In this document: in pieces, positions 47,301 to 54,941 of the stretch
How positions within the stretch are numbered: the stretch's first letter is position 1
How the letters are laid out: every line of letters starts with the position of its first letter
Assembly: GCA_937907705.1 (NCBI GenBank)
Contig: CALCVP010000057.1
Span: 1 to 64,000, forward strand
Origin: an uncultured Prevotella sp.
GTDB lineage: Bacteria; Bacteroidota; Bacteroidia; Bacteroidales; Bacteroidaceae
Length of the DNA stretch: 64,000 nucleotides
Direction of reading: 5' to 3'
Notes under the pieces: model-generated
The model's input: the letters and a program-made list of their open reading frames with translations, nothing else
Databases searched by the model: none
Told to the model about the DNA's origin: nothing
Translations under genes and position numbers: made by a program

Positions 47301-47368
47301 AAGGCATTGATTCGGGGCAGTATCCGTCTTCTCGACAACTCAATTTCGGATTGCAGGTAACATTCTAA
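44324..47368 (+). CDS. SusC-like TonB-dependent outer-membrane transporter
   Basis: A 1014-residue protein with a signal peptide ending VSAQ, after a start at 44324 or six codons later. A carboxypeptidase-D-like domain (about 27-100, IKGQVKDATTGEPLIGVTI) precedes the TonB-box region LDEVVVIGYGTQRKADLTG (near 104) and the plug (about 120-230, with MIRGVGSFNTVGPLYVLDG). A beta-barrel extends to the terminal LQVTF. It imports oligosaccharides captured by the SusD partner encoded 25 nt downstream. It is the first gene of the right-hand PUL. Confidence 0.95.
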   Translation: MNKETKMWKTLLLSGLVSIPLSVSAQNIKGQVKDATTGEPLIGVTIRSLESKKMAVTDFEGNYTIEATGKERLRFSYVGYDDTDITVDGRKVVNIGMKTKENDLDEVVVIGYGTQRKADLTGAVGVVDMKEAQKTAATNIYEMLQGQVPGVSVSTTSEPGAMSNVMIRGVGSFNTVGPLYVLDGMIVNDVNHLNPTEIESMQVLKDASAAAIYGARGANGVILITTKKGKKGKPSFDVSATFSVADMPKKIDMMNAVDFMYYNEQAYLNANTAWPGKNFAAQNIGKYIPNTDWQKAVFKTGFTQDYNMMYTQGSDNVNFALGAGYMDQTGVMEGPKYQRFTARLNSDATYGILKIGVNSTFQHAINHETNSGSFANALAMPSVIPVYNPDEPSGKGGFGYGSADFPTYSSNPVAIQKSYQGLNVNNRVIANAFIELKPIKHLTYKFNAGVDAWFGRNKNIDHCYTMRMASGETRYDNVLTDNRDQRITTLIENTITYDNTFGKHHITALVGHTAEDVNWHWLQCQGYNQQVPSLWEIDLVGKQNDMEGSEQERRQLSYIGRLDYNYAERYLLQFNFRSDGSSKFGPNNRRGYFPSLSVGWRVSEEKFWEPVKHIVDNLKLRASWGKVGDMQSLGNYSYIPSIDHSGPYEGLYAIFGPSGSENIHYGATQTAKVNVNLGWETKTTTNIGVDFGLFNNRLFGSFEWFNAKSTDLLLNVPQAWATGVSNLWTNYGEMRNRGIEFTLGWHDHIGDFYYNVSANLSTLRNKVLKMGNAYVQEGYTRTEVGRSISDFYLLKTAGIFQSMDEVYDYTTTLKDGTVKVIQPNAQPGDIRYVDVNGDGQIDDTDKDWCGSPLPKFELGFNVSLAWKNFDFNMFWAGKFGNKIYNQVRANTLNFSVDNIPADVRPWTWDNPSNEYPRMYANSTDNNKASDRFLESGTYFRLKNIQLGYTLPQSIAKILHLQKLRAYVSGTNLVTFTGYKGYDPDIICTYVYAQGIDSGQYPSSRQLNFGLQVTF

Positions 47369-47393
47369 TCAATACTTACGAAACAACATCAAT

Positions 47394-49013
47394 ATGAAAA
47401 ATATATTATCAAAAATAATGGTGGCGGGTGCTTTGACACTCGGATTTACATCGTGCAGCGATGACTGGTTGTCGCTATCCGACCCCAATCAGGAAACAGC
47501 CGATACATTTTGGAAGACAGCTGATCAGTTTGACCAAGGTCTGTCAGCCGCTTATTCCACTTGGCGTCGTCCAGGCTTCTTCAGCCGTTGGTTTCAAATA
47601 CACATGATTCTTCGCAGCGATGAAGGCTGGAGCGAGAGTCCTAACGCAGAGTTCCAAGCTGATGCCAATTTCGTGATATCGGCATACAATTACGACAGCA
47701 ACGAAGGTCTTTGCCTTCCTTGGCAAGCTATGTACAACAGTATTTACTACGTCAATCAGGTTATTGACAACATGAATGACCACGGCTACGATCTTTTCAA
47801 CAAAGAAGAAGCCGACCATATTCTCGGTCAAGGCTATTTTATTCGTGGTGTTGCTTATTGGGCCATTGCCGGTATCTATGGCAAAGGACCTATCCAGACA
47901 AGCTCTACAAGCGATGGAGAAGTTGGCTCGCAGGAAGACCTGTTCAAACAAGCTCTTGAAGATTTTACAAAGGCGTCCACATTACTGCCTACTTCATGGC
48001 CAAGTGAAGAAAAGGGCCGTGTTACCAAAGGTGGAGCCCTTGGCATGATGGCACGCTGCAATATGCAACTTGCCGGCATCAAGAGCCACCGCCCTTGGGA
48101 CAGTGCCAGTCAGGATGCAAGCGCAGCGCACCAATATTGGCTTGCAGCCAAAACCAATATAGAAGACATTTTCAAACTTGGCATCTATCATCTCTGCGAC
48201 AATTGGATGGACAACTTCACCGAAGCACACGAAAACAATGCCGAGTCGCTGTTTGAAATCAACTTCAAGGATGGACTTATCAATGGCAACGAGGTGGGCA
48301 ACCAGCGTCCTAAGTTCCTTGGACTTTATCTAAGCGACGGTTCCGGTGCATGGAACGATGGCTCTTCACGCGACTGGCTACTCGATGAGTTCAACAAAGA
48401 ACGCGACAAAGACGGAAACGTTGACATGCGCAAATTCCACACCTTATTCTATTATGACGAAGCTGAGCCACAGACAGCTACAGCCAACTATTACGGCAAG
48501 ACATGGCCAGAATGGTGCAACATAGAAGGCTATGCCAATAACCAATTTCCACATGCCTGCTACTGGAAGAAATATACAAGTGTTGAAACAGACAACAAGA
48601 AGGAAGACTATTCGTCAGGAGCCAACTTTAGAGTGCTGCGCCTTGCTGATGTCTATCTGATGTATGCAGAGGTGCTCAACGAGCTTGGCGAAGACAGATC
48701 CACTGCGGTAGAGTATATCAATAAAGTACGGCGTCGTGCAAATATGCCTGATTTAAAAGCAGCAGACTTTACCGAATACGAAACTCTGCTCAATCAAATC
48801 AAGCATGAACGAATTGTAGAGCTTTGTGGCGAATGTACACGCTGGTATGACCTTGACCGTTGGGGCGACCTGCATGACCAAGCAAAAGTGAATGAAATAT
48901 CTGAGCGTGATGCAGATTTCCTTAACTTCAAAGTTGGAAAGAACCATCTGTGGATGATTCCTAACCATGAAATCAACCTTTGGAAAGGACTCACACAAAA
49001 CCCAGGTTACTAA
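47394..49013 (+). CDS. SusD-like glycan-binding lipoprotein
   Basis: A 539-residue lipoprotein with a signal peptide and lipobox FTSC at residues 18-21. The RagB/SusD fold is shown by an N-terminal helical half (TADTFWKTADQFDQGLSAAYSTW, SIYYVNQVIDNM) and a C-terminal half with ANFRVLRLADVYLMYAEVLNEL and ERIVELCGECTRWYDLDRW. It forms the lid of the SusC transporter and binds the glycan at the cell surface. Confidence 0.95.
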   Translation: MKNILSKIMVAGALTLGFTSCSDDWLSLSDPNQETADTFWKTADQFDQGLSAAYSTWRRPGFFSRWFQIHMILRSDEGWSESPNAEFQADANFVISAYNYDSNEGLCLPWQAMYNSIYYVNQVIDNMNDHGYDLFNKEEADHILGQGYFIRGVAYWAIAGIYGKGPIQTSSTSDGEVGSQEDLFKQALEDFTKASTLLPTSWPSEEKGRVTKGGALGMMARCNMQLAGIKSHRPWDSASQDASAAHQYWLAAKTNIEDIFKLGIYHLCDNWMDNFTEAHENNAESLFEINFKDGLINGNEVGNQRPKFLGLYLSDGSGAWNDGSSRDWLLDEFNKERDKDGNVDMRKFHTLFYYDEAEPQTATANYYGKTWPEWCNIEGYANNQFPHACYWKKYTSVETDNKKEDYSSGANFRVLRLADVYLMYAEVLNELGEDRSTAVEYINKVRRRANMPDLKAADFTEYETLLNQIKHERIVELCGECTRWYDLDRWGDLHDQAKVNEISERDADFLNFKVGKNHLWMIPNHEINLWKGLTQNPGY

Positions 49014-49021
49014 GCCATGCA

Positions 49022-49065
49022 ATTCCAATACCATTCTAATGCAGTTCTAATACTGTTCCAATGCT
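49022..49065 (+). repeat. Four tandem 11-bp repeats between susD and the GH43-like lipoprotein gene
   Basis: Four units follow one another without gaps: ATTCCAATACC, ATTCTAATGCA, GTTCTAATACT and GTTCCAATGCT (consensus RTTCYAATRCN). They start 9 nt after the susD stop. The 11-bp period does not keep a reading frame and is close to one helical turn of DNA. Confidence 0.75.
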
Positions 49066-49111
49066 AAGAAAGTAGAAACAGAAGTATCAGCAAACTAAAA
49101 AATAATCATCA

Positions 49112-50188
49112 ATGAAAAAGATATTGAATATATTAAATATGTTGATAGCAGCCCTATTTGCCGGATGTTTCATGCCAACGGCAATGACAAGCTGCACCGA
49201 CAATGGGGGTGATGGCATAGACTCAATCAAATGGAATGGCAGCCAGAACCCAGAGAACACGAGTTTCCGCAATCCTGTATGGGAACCGTCTCTTGAAGCA
49301 GGCACTGTGGTCAAAGGTGCAAGCATGTTTGTCGCTGTATCAGCTACATCACAGTGGGCTCCAGGCTTGACATACATCTGCAAGTCCCTGACATCCAACA
49401 ATCTGATGACATGGAATGCCGGAAACGACACATTCACCGAGTCGCCGGCATGGGCAAAGGGACGCGTCAATTCACTTACTGTCGACTATGCACGTACTGT
49501 AACGGGTGCTACCTATTGGATGTTTTACACACTTGAAGGTGGCAATGCCATTGGTGTAGCCTCAGCTACAGCAGCGGCAGGCCCATATACCGACCGTGGC
49601 ACATTGATTACAGCTGAGAGCCTTGGCAAAACCGATGTTCGCAGCCCATTCTTCATTGTCGTTACAACCAATTTCTATTTGTGCTATACAACTGACGACG
49701 GTACTTACATCCAGAAGATAAAGCTTAATAAGAACTCTGGTGCCACACTGAGCGGCAGTGCTATAAAAATAGCCTCAGAAGCATTTGACGATGTGGCCCT
49801 TGTACGTGCAAACAGTTCTCGCTTCTATCTGATGGGAACAGTCAACAATAATGGGTCCAAAGAGATACATTATGCCATGGCTTCAACCATTACAGGCCCT
49901 TACAAAGACCGCTCTGGAGCAGAGCTTACAACAGGCAGTGTTGGCGAACCAATCATTACTGGCGGTACTGAAATTATCAATCCGGAAAATCCAATGCGTG
50001 GTTTCATCAATGAAGCAGGAACACATCTTTTCATTGCCTACAACGCAACAGAGCAAGGCAAAGACTTGATGAAAAGCGGATATGCACGCCGTCCGATGTT
50101 CATAGCTCCACTTGAAATAGGAGAAGACGGATGGTTTAAGGCTCCCATAACAGCACAAAAAGGTTGGACAAGTCCACGTTATGAATAA
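49112..50188 (+). CDS. GH43-like five-blade propeller lipoprotein, possibly a glycan-binding protein
   Basis: A 358-residue lipoprotein with a signal peptide ending AMTSC (Cys28). The mature part has the repeat pattern of GH43-type arabinanase propellers: FRNPVWEPSLEAGTVVKG at the start, then LTSNNLMTWNAG, YWMFYTLEGGNAIGVASATAAAGPY and TDVRSPFFIV. In active GH43 enzymes the first motif carries a DP (catalytic base Asp); here that position reads WEPSLEAG, so the base may be lost or replaced by Glu. It sits where SusE/F-type surface glycan-binding proteins are usually encoded. It may bind rather than cut the polymer. Confidence 0.65.
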   Translation: MKKILNILNMLIAALFAGCFMPTAMTSCTDNGGDGIDSIKWNGSQNPENTSFRNPVWEPSLEAGTVVKGASMFVAVSATSQWAPGLTYICKSLTSNNLMTWNAGNDTFTESPAWAKGRVNSLTVDYARTVTGATYWMFYTLEGGNAIGVASATAAAGPYTDRGTLITAESLGKTDVRSPFFIVVTTNFYLCYTTDDGTYIQKIKLNKNSGATLSGSAIKIASEAFDDVALVRANSSRFYLMGTVNNNGSKEIHYAMASTITGPYKDRSGAELTTGSVGEPIITGGTEIINPENPMRGFINEAGTHLFIAYNATEQGKDLMKSGYARRPMFIAPLEIGEDGWFKAPITAQKGWTSPRYE

Positions 50189-50204
50189 ATACAAACAGGT
50201 ATTA

Positions 50205-50243
50205 GGGTGCCACGACAGCACTCAACAACATGTCGTGGCACCC
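50205..50243 (+). terminator. Intra-PUL terminator
   Basis: A 13-bp perfect stem (50205-50217 with 50231-50243) encloses a 13-nt loop and is followed by TTGTTTCT, 16 nt after the GH43-like gene. It should reduce read-through from susCD into the following genes. I see no clear consensus promoter between here and 50338. Confidence 0.78.
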
Positions 50244-50337
50244 TTGTTTCTAAAACAACAGGAAAGATACATATTAGACATATATTTTTATTTTATATAA
50301 TAACAAAAGCCAAACGATCATCTAAAATCAAACTATT

Positions 50338-52251
50338 ATGAAAAAATTACTTACCTTAATGGCAACATCATGTCTTGCACTTGGTGCCAATGCACAGTCT
50401 ATCACCGTTGACCATATCGACCAAACTCTTGCAAACGACTATGCAGGAGGATGTGAAATAGACATCAACAACAACGGATTAAAAGAAATCATTGTCTCAG
50501 GCAAGCCACAATGGTCAGAAGCACCTGGCCGTATATACGAAGACAAAGACGGTAATGAAGTACAGTCAGACTTTCAGTCTTGGATACTCAAATGGAACGG
50601 CTCTTCGTATGAGAAAACAGAGTTCTCTGAACTATGCGGCCTTCGTTCACACATCATTCCTGCCGACTTCAACGGTGATGGCTTTATCGACCTCTTTATA
50701 GCAGGCGAAGCATACGACAACACTGGTGTTTATATCAACGATGGTAAAGGCAACTTTAAACTCGACCCCAACTTTAAGGTAAAAGACAGTGAAGGAAATG
50801 TTGTAAAATGGTATCCACGTGCTGCAGATGTAGCAGATTTCAACCAAGACGGTTTACCCGACATAGTAACTATCGGTTGGAGTTCAGTAGACGGCAACCG
50901 CCAAGCCAATTGCGGTGTACTCATCAACCAAGGCGACGGTACTTTCAAAAATGTACTTGAAAAAGGTGTTATAGGCAATGGAGATGTTGACTTTGAAATG
51001 GCTTTATGCACCGTACGTGCCTATGACCTCAATAAAGACGGTTATCCGGACATTCTTCTTCAAGGCAATATAGACAACGCTGATCCCAAAGCTACAACAG
51101 CAAACGGAGAAGAAGTGGGTCGTACACTTATGGCTTTGCAAAACGTAGGCCCAATGGATGATGGCTCGGCTGCATTCTTTGATATGGAGCTTGGCACTGG
51201 CGCTTCACATCAAATGGGTAACGGCAATTTTGCCATTGCCGACTTCAACAATGATGGTACTCCTGATATATTCGTTACTGGCGAATCGCCTAACGATGCA
51301 CGCCCCAACGGTGAATGGGGCTACTATCCACAGCTGCTCATCGGAAAAATAACCAAGGGAGACGGCAATGAAGTTACATACACAGACAATACCTCATTCG
51401 TGGCTCGCGCCAAAGATATCCGCCCACTCAACAGCAATAATATAGGTGTGCGCGCCATTGACTATAACGGTGATGGATTCTACGACCTCTTCCTTGATGG
51501 TTGGACAGTTGATATGCTTGACGGTGGCAACGACACACAGGCAGGATGGTTCTTGCCAGGTTCAGCAGCAGGTCTTACATCATACATGCGCATTCCCGGT
51601 GCATCAGAACAAGGTATTTTCTTCTTTGACAATGGTGTAGAAAACGCTTTGAACTATGCCTTTACAGGTTATCATGGCGACAAGACCTATTTTAACGATG
51701 AAACAGAGATAAAGCAGGGACGTTCCATGGTATTTACAAAAAATCCCTGGACTGTAGCCGCACGTCCTGATGCACCTATTGATCCTACTGCTGAAGTAAA
51801 CGACCACAACGTAGCCCTCTCTTGGACGCCAGCTTCTTCGGCTATGAAGAATGTTACCTATGAATTCTATCTCAAAAACAAGCAGACCGGCAAATTCTAC
51901 AACAATGTATGTTCATTTGTCGGTGGCGAACGCGACGGACAGCGCAAGGTGCTCCGTGAAGGCAATGCCTATATGAACACAGCCCTCACACTCAACAACT
52001 TGCCTGACGGCACCTACGAGTGGGGTGTGCAAACCATCAATGCAGCACTTACAGGCTCTTCATTCGTCAAGGGAGCTGACCTTGTTATCGGTACTGGCGA
52101 TACCGGCATTAAAGGCACTACATCTGTCAAAAACGGCAATATAGAAATAGCTCGCTATAATCTTAGTGGACAAGCAGTAACCAAGTCGCAAAAAGGCATC
52201 AACCTTGTACGCATGAACGACGGTAGCGTTAAGAAAATAATTGTAAAGTAA
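50338..52251 (+). CDS. FG-GAP/VCBS calcium-repeat protein with Fn3 and sorting tail
   Basis: A 637-residue protein with a signal peptide ending ANAQ. At least five calcium-loop repeats of the type DxNxDGxxD are visible: DFNGDGFIDLF, DFNQDGLPDIV, DLNKDGYPDIL, DFNNDGTPDIF and DYNGDGFYDLF. This is the pattern of integrin-alpha-like FG-GAP propellers. A fibronectin-III-like domain (about 480-585, ALSWTPASSAMKNVTYEFY) precedes a tail, IARYNLSGQAVTKSQKG to KKIIVK, that resembles Bacteroidota C-terminal sorting sequences. It may bind polymer or matrix at the surface. No catalytic motif is seen. Confidence 0.75.
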   Translation: MKKLLTLMATSCLALGANAQSITVDHIDQTLANDYAGGCEIDINNNGLKEIIVSGKPQWSEAPGRIYEDKDGNEVQSDFQSWILKWNGSSYEKTEFSELCGLRSHIIPADFNGDGFIDLFIAGEAYDNTGVYINDGKGNFKLDPNFKVKDSEGNVVKWYPRAADVADFNQDGLPDIVTIGWSSVDGNRQANCGVLINQGDGTFKNVLEKGVIGNGDVDFEMALCTVRAYDLNKDGYPDILLQGNIDNADPKATTANGEEVGRTLMALQNVGPMDDGSAAFFDMELGTGASHQMGNGNFAIADFNNDGTPDIFVTGESPNDARPNGEWGYYPQLLIGKITKGDGNEVTYTDNTSFVARAKDIRPLNSNNIGVRAIDYNGDGFYDLFLDGWTVDMLDGGNDTQAGWFLPGSAAGLTSYMRIPGASEQGIFFFDNGVENALNYAFTGYHGDKTYFNDETEIKQGRSMVFTKNPWTVAARPDAPIDPTAEVNDHNVALSWTPASSAMKNVTYEFYLKNKQTGKFYNNVCSFVGGERDGQRKVLREGNAYMNTALTLNNLPDGTYEWGVQTINAALTGSSFVKGADLVIGTGDTGIKGTTSVKNGNIEIARYNLSGQAVTKSQKGINLVRMNDGSVKKIIVK

Positions 52252-52270
52252 ATCATATCATTAGGTTTGT

Positions 52271-52864
52271 ATGAAGAAGATAATATTATTGTTTGTCTTC
52301 CTGTTACTTTCCTTTGTACCAACGGCAAATGCCCAGAGCGTGATTGCTGTTCATATTGAACAGCATTCGCCCTTAGGCGTTGTTGCCGACAAAGTGCAAG
52401 TGGAATTGCCAGCAGGTGGAATTACACTGGGAAGCAGTGTTAGTGTAAATGGTGGCGATGGCACTTACACATACAAATGGACCAATTCAAACGGTGATGT
52501 ACTTGGCACTGAACCCACACTGCTGATAACTCAAGAGGGCGACTACTATCTTGCAGTAAGCGATGCAAGCGGATGCACGGTAAGCGTTAAATTTACAGCC
52601 ACAGCTTCCACTGATATAAGAACATGGGAACAAGACACTTTTACACTTACTGCCAATGACGGCACACTTAGCATTGTATCCTTCAAACCTTTAAAAAGTG
52701 TTTGCATAGTAGCAGCTAACGGACAGCTCGTTGCCAATACCAAACTTTCTACAGCCTCACAACAAGTTTCCATGTCCACCGCCTCATTGGGAAACGGCGT
52801 CTATCTTGTTGGCTGTGTCTTTTCAGATAACACGGAGACTGTCAAGAAAATAACAATCAAGTAA
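52271..52864 (+). CDS. Small SprB-repeat protein with T9SS-type sorting domain
   Basis: A 197-residue protein with a signal peptide ending ANAQ. One SprB/PKD-like repeat (about 50-115) contains VSVNGGDGTYTYKWTNSNGD and YYLAVSDASGCTVSVKF, the layout of repeats in the gliding adhesin SprB. The C-terminal 75 residues, ending GNGVYLVGCVFSDNTETVKKITIK, form a T9SS type-A-like sorting domain. It is 19 nt after the FG-GAP gene and 15 nt before the propeller gene, so all three are cotranscribed. It is probably a surface-attached or secreted binding module for the PUL substrate (inference). Confidence 0.72.
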   Translation: MKKIILLFVFLLLSFVPTANAQSVIAVHIEQHSPLGVVADKVQVELPAGGITLGSSVSVNGGDGTYTYKWTNSNGDVLGTEPTLLITQEGDYYLAVSDASGCTVSVKFTATASTDIRTWEQDTFTLTANDGTLSIVSFKPLKSVCIVAANGQLVANTKLSTASQQVSMSTASLGNGVYLVGCVFSDNTETVKKITIK

Positions 52865-52879
52865 ACAAAACCATTCGAC

Positions 52880-54901
52880 ATGAAATACATCAAAAGCCTG
52901 ACTGTTAGCATATTGCTGTTCTGCTCATTGGGAGCTGTGGCAGAAGAGCCAATGACAACATACGCCAGAAGTGGCATGAACACCACTCTTGCGCTGAAAT
53001 GGACATCCAACAACTATGGCACAATAAAATGGCAGACATCTGACGACGGAACCACTTGGACCGACATAATGGACGCCAATGCCACGACCTACACATTCCA
53101 ACCGCAAAAGGACACTTGGATTCGTGCAGTGGTAAACGGCGACAAAGCTTGTCAACCTATCATTAAGACATATCTCGTGAAGACTGCTAACTTTAGTGTA
53201 GCCTGTACCGAGACAACCGCCACAACCGCCACATTCAAGATATCATACCTCAACATACCAAAATCAGAAATAACCGAATGGGGCTTTTGTCACAACTACA
53301 ATGGATTAAGCCGGACATACAGTAATATGTATAGTCAAAAAGGTGGCACCACACTACCCGATGACAAAACTTTCGAACTGACATGCCACCAGCTGCAACC
53401 CAATCAAAAGCACGCTGTACGCGTATATTTCAAGACACGTGGAGGCTCAACCATATACGGTCCATCAAAGATTGTAACCACACAGCCAGGCATAGAATGG
53501 TCGTCAGAGAATTGGGAAATAGACAAAACATCTGTAACAATGCGCTTCCGCATATCAGGCTATGATGGCTATATACCTACTATGAAACTGCTTTTTGGAA
53601 CAAAAGAAAATATGAAAAGCTATACACCTGTATCAGAAGGCAACGGACTTTGGTCGGTGAAAATTGAAGGTCTGCAACCTGCTACCAGTTATGAGACACA
53701 ACTCACGGCTGATGTTGATGGCGATAAACAGACAATAACAAAGACCGTGCGCACTTGGACAGATTACTCCACTTATAAGGTAGACCAAACGGTCAAACCT
53801 GTATCACACAAGATAATATGGAACCGCGAAAACCGTATACAACTATCACCCGATAACATTCAGGCCGAATATCCACGTTTGCAGCGAGTTTCGGCAGACT
53901 CTATACTCCTTGTCTATCATGGAGGAGACGGCACTGCCGTCAATACAGATCATTGGCAAGACATATACTTACAACGTTCAACGGATAACGGTGTTACCTG
54001 GTCCAAACCAGAAAAGCTGATGGACCATGCCAAGCGCATGTCAAACGATAATTACGGTTGGAATCGCTTCTCTGACCCTACCTTTACCCGATTGACAAAC
54101 GGATGGATCCTGATGCAATTCATTGGCAATGCAAATCCTGAGACCAATAACAACTGCCAGGTATTTGTATGCATCAGCAAAGACGGTGGCAACACTTGGG
54201 GAGACCCCATTACCGTAGGACGCGGCCGTACCTGGGAGCCTCAGATCGTGCAACTGCCGGGAGGTGAACTTGAACTGCTTGTATCAAGCGAAGCATATTG
54301 GTGGGACCATCAGCGTGATAATCTGTTCCAAGAGATTCTCTGCTCACGCTCTACCGACAACGGTGAGACTTGGACATCTTTCAAACGTGCAAGCTACAAC
54401 CCAAGCAAGCGGGATGGTATGCCTGTACCAGTGGTTATGCAAGGTAACAAGGGCATTCTCTTCTCCATAGAGAGTATCAACAGCAATGAAAATCCTTCTC
54501 TTGTTTGGCGTGCTCTCGACAGCGAATGGGATGCTAACGATTGGGACGGTCAGTACGATGCAAACCGATGGGTAGCCGAACCTATACGCGGTGGATGTGC
54601 CCCGTTTGCCATGCAGATTTCAACAGGTGAAATTGTAGTAATGGGACATCTCGGCCAAAGCGGCTCCACATGGCAGACCAACCGTAGCCAAGTTTGCATA
54701 GGCGACAATACTGGACACAACTTCAAATATCGTACTCTTCCATTCTCTACACTGCCCTACGGTGAAGGTGCCTACTACAGCTCCTTTTTCCTCAAAGATG
54801 CCGACACTATATGGCTTGCCATATCACACAGCTACTATGATGGCAACGACTGCAAGAAAAACGCCATAGAATATATAGAAGGCAAAATAGTGGAGAACTA
54901 A
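52880..54901 (+). CDS. Sialidase-fold six-blade propeller, GH93-like exo-glycosidase candidate
   Basis: A 673-residue exported protein. N-terminal Ig/Fn3-like regions (about 25-290) precede a propeller (about 300-670) with Asp-boxes: STDNGVTWS, SKDGGNTWG and STDNGETWT. The segments AEYPRLQRVSADSILLVYHGG and WEPQIVQLPGGELELLVSSE resemble GH93 exo-1,5-alpha-L-arabinanases more than GH33 sialidases; the sialidase FRIP motif near the first blade is not seen. A role in trimming arabinan ends would fit the GH43 enzyme downstream. Assignment between GH93 and an uncharacterised sialidase-fold group remains open. Confidence 0.6.
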   Translation: MKYIKSLTVSILLFCSLGAVAEEPMTTYARSGMNTTLALKWTSNNYGTIKWQTSDDGTTWTDIMDANATTYTFQPQKDTWIRAVVNGDKACQPIIKTYLVKTANFSVACTETTATTATFKISYLNIPKSEITEWGFCHNYNGLSRTYSNMYSQKGGTTLPDDKTFELTCHQLQPNQKHAVRVYFKTRGGSTIYGPSKIVTTQPGIEWSSENWEIDKTSVTMRFRISGYDGYIPTMKLLFGTKENMKSYTPVSEGNGLWSVKIEGLQPATSYETQLTADVDGDKQTITKTVRTWTDYSTYKVDQTVKPVSHKIIWNRENRIQLSPDNIQAEYPRLQRVSADSILLVYHGGDGTAVNTDHWQDIYLQRSTDNGVTWSKPEKLMDHAKRMSNDNYGWNRFSDPTFTRLTNGWILMQFIGNANPETNNNCQVFVCISKDGGNTWGDPITVGRGRTWEPQIVQLPGGELELLVSSEAYWWDHQRDNLFQEILCSRSTDNGETWTSFKRASYNPSKRDGMPVPVVMQGNKGILFSIESINSNENPSLVWRALDSEWDANDWDGQYDANRWVAEPIRGGCAPFAMQISTGEIVVMGHLGQSGSTWQTNRSQVCIGDNTGHNFKYRTLPFSTLPYGEGAYYSSFFLKDADTIWLAISHSYYDGNDCKKNAIEYIEGKIVEN

Positions 54902-54941
54902 GCAACAATATGTTTTCCAAAACAGATAAACAATTTGAATA

